Source of the DNA: Halodesulfovibrio marinisediminis DSM 17456
GTDB taxonomy: Bacteria > Desulfobacterota > Desulfovibrionia > Desulfovibrionales > Desulfovibrionaceae
Length of the DNA stretch: 64,000 bases
Assembly (NCBI RefSeq): GCF_900129975.1
Contig: NZ_FSRG01000009.1
Span: 41,688-105,687 of the forward strand
Reading direction: 5' to 3'
Position numbers and translations under genes: made by a program. Below are positions 35,963 through 44,198 of the stretch, in pieces. Within the stretch, counting starts at the first letter, position 1; the number at the start of each line of letters is the position of its first letter. Under the pieces are notes generated by a model. The model was not told where the DNA came from. It made no database searches and worked only from the letters and a program-made list of their open reading frames with translations.

Positions 35963-36586
35963 ATGATAGACAAGATGAAAGATGCATTTTTGCAAGCAGC
36001 GGTTAGAGCGGAGCAATATTTATCTAGTGAAAAAGAATTGTTGTATGGGGTATCATTAATTATTGCAGGGACTTGTTTTGGGTGTGGTGTGGGGGATGTT
36101 CAAAGTTTGGTGGCTGGTAGTGGGTGTTCGTTACTTGTTAATATGGTTAGTAATGAAAAAAGTTATGGATATGAACACGTTGCGCAGAAGCTGACGACTG
36201 ATGTTGTCGAGAGAAAAATTAGTGAAAAAGAACTGCTTGATGCCCTTGAACTGCTTTATTCAGTCCTTATGCAGAGCGGTGCATTGGCTGATAATGAACC
36301 TAATGTGTTGAAAGTAAAAGGTATTATAGAAAAAATATTTTCAAATAATGAAAAGAATCAAGAACTTGTAGACTCAGTTTGTTTGCAGCTTGAAAAGGGA
36401 ACTATCATTACTCGAAGCACTCTTAGGGAGATTGAAATTGCGCTTGGGGTAACTAAAGAAAGTACAATTTATAAAAAAATTGAAGCATATAATAAATTGC
36501 CGCGACGTCCCGGTCAGGCTGCACTTATTTGGGAGTATTTAGCTAAGACTGGGATTATAAATGATTTGCAAGGGATGGTGGCTTAA
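35963..36586 (+). CDS. Unknown protein of a two-gene ATPase module, about 207 aa
   Basis: I do not recognise the family. The start is uncertain: ATG 35963 has GGTGG upstream, but in-frame starts at 35930 and 35906 (TTG) exist. Residues about 25-55 (LLYGVSLIIAGTCFGCG and what follows) are hydrophobic and Gly-rich and might be a membrane helix. The rest is helical and charged. The last codon is followed at once by the ATG of the large ATPase gene, so the two are translationally coupled and probably act together. It is AT-rich ICE cargo. Confidence 0.6.
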   Translation: MIDKMKDAFLQAAVRAEQYLSSEKELLYGVSLIIAGTCFGCGVGDVQSLVAGSGCSLLVNMVSNEKSYGYEHVAQKLTTDVVERKISEKELLDALELLYSVLMQSGALADNEPNVLKVKGIIEKIFSNNEKNQELVDSVCLQLEKGTIITRSTLREIEIALGVTKESTIYKKIEAYNKLPRRPGQAALIWEYLAKTGIINDLQGMVA

Positions 36587-39148
36587 ATGACGAGTAAGTT
36601 GAGAGAACTAACGAACCCTTATGATCACAATACGCATATCTTAAAACGTCGTGAGTTTGCAGGTCGTAGTGGTTTGTTAGAAGAATTCGAAAATGTTTTA
36701 GAAGGATTTGCCCAAGAAAGGAAGATTCCAAATTGGATAATCTCTGGCGATAAATCTATCGGCAAGTCGTCGTTGTTACATCAATATCGTTTGCTATTAC
36801 AAGATTATGGTTTTTTTGTATTTCATCATGAAGTTCCTGTTAGTGATTCCGTTTGCGAGTTTCAGTTTTTTAAAGAAGTCTTTGATCATATTTATTCAGA
36901 AGTTGATCCCATGGAAGAGGGATGTCTTTCTGCATTTCAACAAGAAATATGGTTTACTTTAACCGAAAGTTTAGATGCTCATCCTTCAAGCTACTTAGAA
37001 AGGGAGCTCAGGTTTCCGACTCTTTTTTCAAGCTTCATTTCTAATAACAATACTAAGCTTTCAATTAAGTCATTAGAAAAAGATTTCATGAAAGTAGTTC
37101 AAGCTCTATCTCAATCTGAATATGAAGGGCTTGTTATCATTGTTGATGAGTTTCAAGAACTTTCAAAGAACAACACACTTCTTTCCTTTATTAGGCAATT
37201 AAGTGAAAATATACCACGATTAAGCGTTATTGGCGCTGGTCTACCTTCAATGCTTTCATGCAGTAATTTTGATAAGTTTTGTCGAACAGCTAAGTCCCAA
37301 ATTTTAGATGGCCTTAATCCCTCTGAGGCCTTAGATTTAGTGCTTGAACCGCTTAGAAAGAAAGCGCGCTTATCAAGGTACGAAGCGCTGTCATGCTTTG
37401 ATAAACAGGCCTTAAATGAGGTTGTTACTCGAAGTAACGGAAATCCATTACATATTAGAGTGTTATGTGCAAAAATGTTTGAAGCATTTAGTAATGATTT
37501 AGCACTAAAGCGTCTCACTTTGAATCGTGCTGTGATGGATTCAGTAATGGAGTATTATTCAAATATTTCAGAAAATAGCCGTAGAATAAAAATGGCGCTA
37601 GAATCTTGTAGTTTCGATGACCTATCATCTTTTGCCTACATTTATAGGTATCAGGGAGTTGGTATTCGCTCGATCTTGTTGTTAGAAAATGCATTTAACC
37701 CATTGTCAAGCGATGTTCAGTTTCAAACTCGAGATCTGTTTTTTGATAAATTTGATGATATTTATAAACTCTCGCTCTTTAGTTTCAAAAGTGACTTGCT
37801 GCTTTCAACTATTCGTAACTATTCTCCTGCAGAGCTTGCGAGCATTGACTATAGTTTTATCGGTGATGCAATCGATAACCTTTATGTATCATATGTCTAC
37901 GAAGAAATTATGGGTGAGCGTCTGACGATAGAAGAGCATTCAAAGTTTGAAGATCGTTTGGCTAATAAGTTTGCTTTGCTTCTATATAATGAACTGCTGC
38001 CTCAAAAAATAGAGATTGAGTTAATTGATAGAGAAGGGGTTTTCCATCGTCTTGGATATGGTTGCAATAGTGGCGTAGGTGAATTTGTTAGTGATACTAA
38101 GAGATTGGCTGATATTGATACAGAAAAAGATTTTTCTTCTAGTGTCAAAGAAAAGATCAACTCAATTACAGCGAAGCACTCTTTAGAGCTTCCGGCATAT
38201 TGGGCTTCTCTTCATGGGTATTGTGGCTATTATGCAGCGCGTGCAGAATTAACCGTTAAAGGCAAAGATAGAACTGTGTTAGTGTTGTGTCCTGTTAAAG
38301 AGGAGCATGAATGTAAGGTCGTTTATGATCAAGTCGAAGACTTTGCATCAAGTATTAACTATCAGTTTGATCAGTATCTTTTAACTGTTAAAAGCGTTAT
38401 ACTTTCTTGGGTTCCTTATCGTGCGTTAACTCCGATTTTAGTGCTTGATAGAACCGATAGCTACGATCAGGTCGAAGAGATGATTCGAAAGAGGAATTTT
38501 GATTCTTGTGCAATAGTGCTAGAGAAAATATGTCAGTGGAGTACTAGGCTTAAGGACAAGATTCCCTATACTCATGTAGATGATGTTAATAATCATGGCT
38601 TTTGTTTAATGAACTTAGAGTCCTTTGATAGAGCAAAAGAAATGTTTGATCGTTGTGAAAGCAAGTGCCTAATCTCAAAATTAAATCTTGCTTTCATTGC
38701 ATTAAGAAAAAGTGATTATAAGCAATCAAAACAGATGTATAAACGTTTAATCTCAAGATTTAAGAATGATGATTTTGCTAAATGCATTAACTTAGCAATT
38801 GTTGGTCAGGGTTATCCTATAGAACAAACTGTTGTGGAAGATGTTAGCTGTAAAAACATAGCAGCTTGGAATGCTGCTCTAGTTAGTGCTCTAATGCAAG
38901 AGCCTCATCATATTGCTAATGCTATCTTGAAGAAGGAATGTGCCTTGAGCGATGCAGAAAAACTTATTCGATTAAGGGTGTCAGCTTGGCTAGCATTTTA
39001 TCGAGGAAGAATTAGTGATGCAGTTGAGTGTTCTTCAAGGTTAATGGAACAAGCAGTTGAGGGACACTATTTAAACGCAGATGCTCAAAGGGATTTTCAG
39101 CATTTTTCAAAAGCATTACCGATGGGGGAAGGACAACTAGTCTCCTAG
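36587..39148 (+). CDS. Large STAND/ORC-type P-loop ATPase with C-terminal TPR-like repeats
   Basis: An 853-residue protein. The ATPase domain (about 20-330) has Walker A SGDKSIGKSSLLHQY near residue 48, Walker B LVIIVDEFQELS near 185, and a sensor-like RLSVIGAGLPS; a winged-helix-like part follows. Residues about 500-620 form an alpha/beta domain (AELTVKGKDRTVLVLCPV) of unknown type. Residues about 640-740 look like TPR helices (NHGFCLMNLESFDRAKEMFD). The start directly abuts the upstream stop. Such NTPases with sensor repeats are typical of phage-defence and conflict systems, but no known named system matches by inspection. Placed between integrase and oriT. Confidence 0.7.
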   Translation: MTSKLRELTNPYDHNTHILKRREFAGRSGLLEEFENVLEGFAQERKIPNWIISGDKSIGKSSLLHQYRLLLQDYGFFVFHHEVPVSDSVCEFQFFKEVFDHIYSEVDPMEEGCLSAFQQEIWFTLTESLDAHPSSYLERELRFPTLFSSFISNNNTKLSIKSLEKDFMKVVQALSQSEYEGLVIIVDEFQELSKNNTLLSFIRQLSENIPRLSVIGAGLPSMLSCSNFDKFCRTAKSQILDGLNPSEALDLVLEPLRKKARLSRYEALSCFDKQALNEVVTRSNGNPLHIRVLCAKMFEAFSNDLALKRLTLNRAVMDSVMEYYSNISENSRRIKMALESCSFDDLSSFAYIYRYQGVGIRSILLLENAFNPLSSDVQFQTRDLFFDKFDDIYKLSLFSFKSDLLLSTIRNYSPAELASIDYSFIGDAIDNLYVSYVYEEIMGERLTIEEHSKFEDRLANKFALLLYNELLPQKIEIELIDREGVFHRLGYGCNSGVGEFVSDTKRLADIDTEKDFSSSVKEKINSITAKHSLELPAYWASLHGYCGYYAARAELTVKGKDRTVLVLCPVKEEHECKVVYDQVEDFASSINYQFDQYLLTVKSVILSWVPYRALTPILVLDRTDSYDQVEEMIRKRNFDSCAIVLEKICQWSTRLKDKIPYTHVDDVNNHGFCLMNLESFDRAKEMFDRCESKCLISKLNLAFIALRKSDYKQSKQMYKRLISRFKNDDFAKCINLAIVGQGYPIEQTVVEDVSCKNIAAWNAALVSALMQEPHHIANAILKKECALSDAEKLIRLRVSAWLAFYRGRISDAVECSSRLMEQAVEGHYLNADAQRDFQHFSKALPMGEGQLVS

Positions 39149-39460
39149 CATGATCTTTTTAGGTAAATTTATTTTGTTGAACGACTAAGCAGGTGCTAGT
39201 CTCCTTGATTTTGATGTTACTAATGATAAATGTGATTATTTGTGGCTTGTGTCATAAATTGAACATAAAGGCTCTAGCGATATAAGTTAGAGCTTTTTTT
39301 TTAGACAATCATCATTAGAGCGTTTTGATAAGTAATAGTAAACAATAGACAGTGATAAACAATAAGATACTGTAGTGATTAGTGATAAATAGTGATACAT
39401 TACATATAGTTATCGAAAAATATTTTTAATTATGCTTTACTCTTTTGGAGTCCGAAGGCA
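39149..39460. other. Terminator and AGTGATA repeats before the mobilisation region
   Basis: The hairpin GCTCTAGC / GTTAGAGC with nine T (39269-39302) ends the ATPase module. Then AGTGATAAAC (39351), AGTGATT (39374), AGTGATAAAT (39381) and AGTGATACAT (39391) form a short direct-repeat array similar to that at 35616-35645. Confidence 0.6.
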
Positions 39461-39560
39461 GGACATGTGAACTAGTCCCACTTTTCAAGTGGGACTAGTT
39501 CACGGCCTGCCACCTGAAGGTGGGGAAGAACTTATTCGCCTACAGGCTCAACGTAAGAAA
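39461..39560. other. oriT: Candidate origin of transfer (oriT)
   Basis: A perfect 17-base inverted repeat, GTGAACTAGTCCCACTT (39467-39483) / AAGTGGGACTAGTTCAC (39487-39503), with a three-base loop, framed by GGCAGG / CCTGCC. It lies 75 bases before the TraJ/MobC-like gene, the usual oriT position. The sequence after it (AACTTATTCGCCTAC, about 39530) loosely resembles IncQ/MOBP nic regions. It could instead be an operator controlling the mobilisation genes. Confidence 0.5.
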
Positions 39561-39577
39561 AAGGAGTCGTAATTTAG

Positions 39578-39961
39578 ATGAATAAAAAATCTCCGGAGAA
39601 AGTCCGTAAAGTCTGCATGAAGTCGTACATGACTGAATCAGAACGTGACCGCATTGCAACTTTGGCTGAACAATGCGGTCTTTCTGTATCTGAATTTATA
39701 CGTCGTGTTGTACTAGGTCTGGAAGTTAACTCCAAAATAGATAAAGAAGCTTTTTTAGATTTGCTGAAAGTGAATGCTGATCTTGGACGTCTAGGTGGTT
39801 TGTTTAAACTGGCACTGACGGAGAAGGTGCAAAAAGTGATGAGCTACAAAGATATACGCAGGATTTTGTATCAGATTGAAGACAGACAGGAAGAGCTTAG
39901 GCGACTGATAGTACTCGCTGAAAAGGTCATTCTGAAGCGTTCTTCAAAGAGGGTGAAGTGA
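39578..39961 (+). CDS. Relaxosome accessory protein (TraJ/MobC-like, ribbon-helix-helix)
   Basis: A 127-residue protein with an N-terminal ribbon-helix-helix region (YMTESERDRIATLAEQCGLS then VSEFIRRVVLGLEV) and a helical C-terminus, the pattern of plasmid MobC and IncP TraJ. It should bind oriT beside the gene and recruit the relaxase. AAAAAGGAG lies upstream of the ATG. It overlaps the relaxase gene start. Confidence 0.85.
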   Translation: MNKKSPEKVRKVCMKSYMTESERDRIATLAEQCGLSVSEFIRRVVLGLEVNSKIDKEAFLDLLKVNADLGRLGGLFKLALTEKVQKVMSYKDIRRILYQIEDRQEELRRLIVLAEKVILKRSSKRVK

Positions 39962-41694
39962 TGATCTCAACTAGGCAGTCTTCCCCTAAGCCTAAAAACG
40001 ATGATTATGCACGTTTAGCTAACTATATTGCTGACGCTTCTCATGAGGGCGAAAAGTGCCTTGCCACATGGAACGCAGGATGTCTTGCCGATGATGACTA
40101 TCAATTGGGAATTTCAGAAGTCATAGCAACGCAGGCATGTAATGAACGAACCACTAAAGAAAAGACCTATCATCTTATTGTGTCCTTTAGACCTGAAGAT
40201 GAAAGCAAACTTTCGACAGATGATTTTAAAGACATCGAAAAATGTTTTGCTGAAGTTTTAGGTTTTGAGGAACACCAGCGTCATTGCGGTGTTCATATTA
40301 ATACTGCCAATCCTCATATGCATGTTGCCTACAACATGATCCACCCAGAAAAGAAGACACGGCATGCTCCTTACTATGATTACTGGAAGCGAGATGAGTT
40401 ATGCCGCAAGCTTGAGAAAGAATACAAAATTACAATTGATCCAGGTAGAAAGCGGCGGCAAGAGCTGCATAAATATGTCGTGGATAAAAAGAACAGTATC
40501 CTTCCTGCTGTGGCCGCAGCACGAACTTGGGAAGATATTCATGCTTCAATGGCTAGTTATGGGCTGTCGGTGTCGTGTAAAGAAGAGCTTTTGATTGCGC
40601 CGTTCGAAAAAAACTCAAGAGGGAGCAGAATTGTAGGGCATGACGTCCATGTGTCTTTGAATAAGCAAAAACTCGAAGAACGTTTAGGAGCATACCAGGC
40701 GAAGAAAAAATTCTATCCTGCACAGGAAGAGTTTATTCCGAGTAGTCAGGATGAGCAGAGGGATAAGAATGAAAAAGCTGAGGTCATGGAGGCATATACA
40801 GGGCAGGAAAGTTTCGATGGATATCTTAAGCGGCATAAAGACATTATCGATTCTGCACGAGCATCAGCATTATCCTGGCAGGAATTTCAAAACATTCTTC
40901 AGGACGAGTTAAATATCACCATCAAAGAACGCGGACGCGGGGCTGTTGTTGCCGATTTGGGAACAAGAGGAAAGAGTCAACCTCATGCGAAATTGAGCTG
41001 CTTAGGGCGAGAGTATTCCAGGGCCAGATTGGAGGCTGATTTTGGGAAGCTGGAGAGACTGAACGAAGGGCGGAAGAGTACCCCTAAAAAGGGGTACGAG
41101 AGCAAGCCCCTTCATCGTGATCCGGAGCGAGGGAAATTGTATCAAGAGTACCAACTAGGCATTAAAAAGCGGAAAAAAATGTTTGAACAGCAGAAGGAGC
41201 AAAGAAAGCAAGAAGCAAGTGAACAGAGGCTTAAATGGAAAATAAAAATTAAAAAGTACCGGATCGATAGTACGCTGAACTGGAAAGAAAAAAGGTACTT
41301 AGTCAACGCAATCAAGGCAGAGCAGCTCCGCCACGAAGAATTGCTCAAGAAAAAGTATGCGAACCGGCGCGCCAAAATCAAAGAGGAAATCCCATATGGG
41401 AACTGGAATGAGTTTTTACGGCAAAAAGCAGAGGCCGGTAACATGGAGGCATTAGCTGTCCTTCAATCCTCAAAGACGAAAGAGAAGGCAGCCCATAACG
41501 AGCGCCCAGTAGATAATCTTTTGGAAGGAATGACTTATACAGTCGATAACGAAGGTAACATAACCTATAAGCTTAAGAATGGTGGTGTAGTACGAGATTG
41601 TCGTAAGGACATTTATGCGAGCAGCGATGTAGAAGCTAAGAGATTTGCAGAGGAGTTGAAGAATAGAAGGTTTACTCGGAAGCATATGCGTTAA
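39961..41694 (+). CDS. Conjugative relaxase, MOBP/TraI-like
   Basis: About 577 residues. The N-terminal relaxase domain has candidate nucleophile Tyr22 in LANYIAD (compare L-V-R-Y-I-T-D around Tyr22 in RP4 TraI as I recall it) and metal-binding motif III CGVHINTANPHMHVAYNMI at about 108-127. The C-terminal half is Lys/Glu-rich, helical and probably coiled-coil, with a basic stretch near 400-470. It nicks oriT and stays bound to the transferred strand, working with the coupling protein at the right window edge. The start (ATG 39961 or the GTG codon before it) overlaps the upstream gene. Confidence 0.88.
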   Translation: MISTRQSSPKPKNDDYARLANYIADASHEGEKCLATWNAGCLADDDYQLGISEVIATQACNERTTKEKTYHLIVSFRPEDESKLSTDDFKDIEKCFAEVLGFEEHQRHCGVHINTANPHMHVAYNMIHPEKKTRHAPYYDYWKRDELCRKLEKEYKITIDPGRKRRQELHKYVVDKKNSILPAVAAARTWEDIHASMASYGLSVSCKEELLIAPFEKNSRGSRIVGHDVHVSLNKQKLEERLGAYQAKKKFYPAQEEFIPSSQDEQRDKNEKAEVMEAYTGQESFDGYLKRHKDIIDSARASALSWQEFQNILQDELNITIKERGRGAVVADLGTRGKSQPHAKLSCLGREYSRARLEADFGKLERLNEGRKSTPKKGYESKPLHRDPERGKLYQEYQLGIKKRKKMFEQQKEQRKQEASEQRLKWKIKIKKYRIDSTLNWKEKRYLVNAIKAEQLRHEELLKKKYANRRAKIKEEIPYGNWNEFLRQKAEAGNMEALAVLQSSKTKEKAAHNERPVDNLLEGMTYTVDNEGNITYKLKNGGVVRDCRKDIYASSDVEAKRFAEELKNRRFTRKHMR

Positions 41695-41826
41695 TTTAAG
41701 CCTTATAAGTGTGAGAATGATACGGAGATAATGTTTGTATGTCGTGTGTAATATATTGAAAAGTAATGTTTAATTTATTAAGTGTAGTCCCTTTGAATTT
41801 ATATCGAATTACTGAAGAGAGGGGAT

Positions 41827-43251
41827 GTGTTAAGTTCTGAGGGGTTTCCATACTCAAATCTCTATAAAGCTATAAAAATGATTGTGCCTGGGTATAAATA
41901 TTTGAAAATGGCTAGAGAATTAGTTGAGATAGGTAATAGTAGCCAATGCAACAAGCTCAGTCATGAATTGAAAAAAGTACTTTGTACTTTGTCAGGAAAC
42001 GATAAGGTTCCTGTTCTCCGGATGATGTATCGGCTTGGATTGACAGACTTTATCCGAAATAAAGAGAGTTTTTTTGATGAATTACAAAAAGAAGACAATT
42101 TGGTTTTGCTAACCGAAGTGTGTTCTCAGTATATTAAAACAAGTAATTGGCTTGAATGTAAAAAGAAGAGTGCGCACTGTTTAAACAAGATTGTAAGTAA
42201 TTGTGAGAATGAATTAGGAGATAGAAAGGACGAAATATATATTGCTCTTGAACACTTGGTTCCCTTACTTTGTTTTGTTGTTTTTCTGCCTATAACAAAT
42301 GTTGAGAGAGTTACATTAAGTGGATTGGAACAGATACAAGATAAAGTAGATTCTTTTGAGTCTTCAATTAAAATTATTGAAGATCGATTAGAAGAGTTGT
42401 CAAAACACTGTGTTAATGGTGATTTGGTAAGATATGATGTTTCTTGTATTAAAGGAAGAGTGTTTTTAAGTGCACTTCATTTTTTAATATCAGATAATAT
42501 CAAAAAAATACTATGTAAGGTTATACAAACTAAAGTCTCAACGAATTATTTTAAAGAGGTTGATTTATACCTTAAGAAAAATTCTACTGAAAATATATTG
42601 CAAGATGTCTTTAATGCAGCGATGGAGTTGAGAGATGATGGGGGGCGAAGTGTTAATCAGATGGCCAGTCAGCTTGAAAGCTTATTTTATTTAATCCTTG
42701 TAATGAAGTCAGGTTATCTTGAAGTTGCAAGAGAAAAACAGTTGCAAGCGAGAGAAGCTGCTAAAAATTATTTTGAATGCGACTACTTTGATGATGAATA
42801 CAGAGATTTAGATGCTATGATGTCTCCGCTTCTTGATAAAGAATATAAACCAGAAACAATATCAAGGTACTATTACGAACTGGATGGGATCGAGTCAGGT
42901 TTTACTAGTGACGGAGCTGAACAAGATGTTTGCATGTTAGCGTACAATGTTTTTAAGACATCAAGTTCTTTCCCTTTTATCGATAGTTCTTCTTCGTTTG
43001 ATTGTATGAAGCTACTACAGCAGGAGTTTGCAGATGCCAGAACACGAGCGGATTCTCCCGCTTATGTGTTGATAATAAATGATGATTTGCATGTGAGTGC
43101 TTCGAAGAAATTGGCTGCGTTTTTTGTAGATGTTGCCTTCGTGAATAAAACAAAAAATGATACTGCTCTTAGGATTATGTCAATTAATGATTTCAAAATG
43201 TTAGAGTTTAAATTGAAGGTTTTTACAGGAGGCGATGGCAGTGCAAGATAG
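41827..43251 (+). CDS. Unknown protein, first gene of a MoxR/vWA/FGE operon, about 474 aa
   Basis: I do not recognise the family. It starts at GTG 41827 behind AGAGGGG; the next in-frame ATG (41878) lacks a site. It is a mostly helical, charged protein with a possible coiled coil at about residues 165-195 and a short alpha/beta segment near the C-terminus (SPAYVLIINDDLHV). No P-loop, nuclease or membrane motif is visible. The end overlaps the MoxR gene by 17 bases, so the two are translationally coupled. By context it is the third partner expected in MoxR-vWA conflict systems, either the specificity or the effector component; that is inference. Confidence 0.65.
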   Translation: MLSSEGFPYSNLYKAIKMIVPGYKYLKMARELVEIGNSSQCNKLSHELKKVLCTLSGNDKVPVLRMMYRLGLTDFIRNKESFFDELQKEDNLVLLTEVCSQYIKTSNWLECKKKSAHCLNKIVSNCENELGDRKDEIYIALEHLVPLLCFVVFLPITNVERVTLSGLEQIQDKVDSFESSIKIIEDRLEELSKHCVNGDLVRYDVSCIKGRVFLSALHFLISDNIKKILCKVIQTKVSTNYFKEVDLYLKKNSTENILQDVFNAAMELRDDGGRSVNQMASQLESLFYLILVMKSGYLEVAREKQLQAREAAKNYFECDYFDDEYRDLDAMMSPLLDKEYKPETISRYYYELDGIESGFTSDGAEQDVCMLAYNVFKTSSSFPFIDSSSSFDCMKLLQQEFADARTRADSPAYVLIINDDLHVSASKKLAAFFVDVAFVNKTKNDTALRIMSINDFKMLEFKLKVFTGGDGSAR

Positions 43252-44194
43252 TTATTTTTGGGAAGATGATGTGTTGCGTACGGTAAAGGCGGCCATAGTC
43301 GCAAAACGCCCTTTATTAATTCGTGGAGAACCAGGGATTGGAAAAAGTTCGTTAGCCCGTGCTGCAGCATTAAAATTCAATCGCTATTACATTTCGACCG
43401 TTGTAACAAGCAAAACTGAAGCCAATGATCTGTTGTGGTATTATGATGGTGTGCAGCGATTAAGCGACGCTCAAATCCAATGTGCTTTCGAGTTAGTAGA
43501 GGATGGTTCTCATACTTTATTATCTCGAAAAAATGATATGTTAGCATCAAAAAACTATGTTACTCCTGGCGTGTTGTGGTGGGCATATCAACCATTTGAT
43601 GCTTTAACACGTATTGAGAAATGTTCATCGGCGTGTCTTCCTTCATCAGCTACTTTGAATGAACTAAGAATACTGGATAGACAAAACAGTAAGAAAGGTT
43701 GGGTGGTCTTAATTGATGAAATTGATAAGGCAGATTCAGATGTGCCTGATTCATTGTTGGAAGCGTTTTCTGAAAATCAATTCACTGTTCCGTATCTTAA
43801 TGAGCCTGTGTGTCTCGATAGCTCTATCGAACAGCCTCTTGTAATAGTAACAACCAACGAAGAGCGTCAGTTATCTGCTGCATTTTTGCGTAGATGCTTC
43901 GTCTTAGAGATGAAGCTGCCTGACGGAGATGCTGGGATTCAGTGGCTTTTAGATCGTGCGACTGTCTATAATAATTTCGGGCTATCAAATGATGAACTAT
44001 ATCGCGTGGCATCTATCATAATAGAGGATCGCCAAATATATAGAGCGAATCATCGCCCTGGTCTTAGTGAGTTTTTAGATTTAGCCCAACTTTTAGCAGC
44101 CTATAAAGAGGAGATTGGGGGAATTAATATATTGCAAGATAGCTCGATGGTTAAGGAGATGTTTTCATTTGCAATTCATAAAGATGTAAGCTGA
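43235..44194 (+). CDS. MoxR-type AAA+ ATPase
   Basis: A 319-residue protein: Walker A RGEPGIGKSS (residues 30-39), Walker B WVVLIDEIDKAD (about 158-169), sensor 1 IVTTNEERQLSAAFLRRC (arginine-finger region at its end) and a C-terminal helical lid. This is the MoxR family, which remodels vWA-domain partners. A vWA-like protein is encoded five bases downstream, supporting a chaperone-type pair. AGGAGG suits either the ATG at 43235 or GTG at 43241. The 474-residue gene overlaps its start. Probable NTP-dependent switch of the operon's system. Confidence 0.85.
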   Translation: MAVQDSYFWEDDVLRTVKAAIVAKRPLLIRGEPGIGKSSLARAAALKFNRYYISTVVTSKTEANDLLWYYDGVQRLSDAQIQCAFELVEDGSHTLLSRKNDMLASKNYVTPGVLWWAYQPFDALTRIEKCSSACLPSSATLNELRILDRQNSKKGWVVLIDEIDKADSDVPDSLLEAFSENQFTVPYLNEPVCLDSSIEQPLVIVTTNEERQLSAAFLRRCFVLEMKLPDGDAGIQWLLDRATVYNNFGLSNDELYRVASIIIEDRQIYRANHRPGLSEFLDLAQLLAAYKEEIGGINILQDSSMVKEMFSFAIHKDVS

Positions 44195-44198
44195 TAGA

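Noticed and set aside
35611..39400. CRISPR array
   Set aside because: The AGTGATA repeats are short and irregular, without uniform spacers, and no cas genes are present. No other CRISPR-like repeat was seen.
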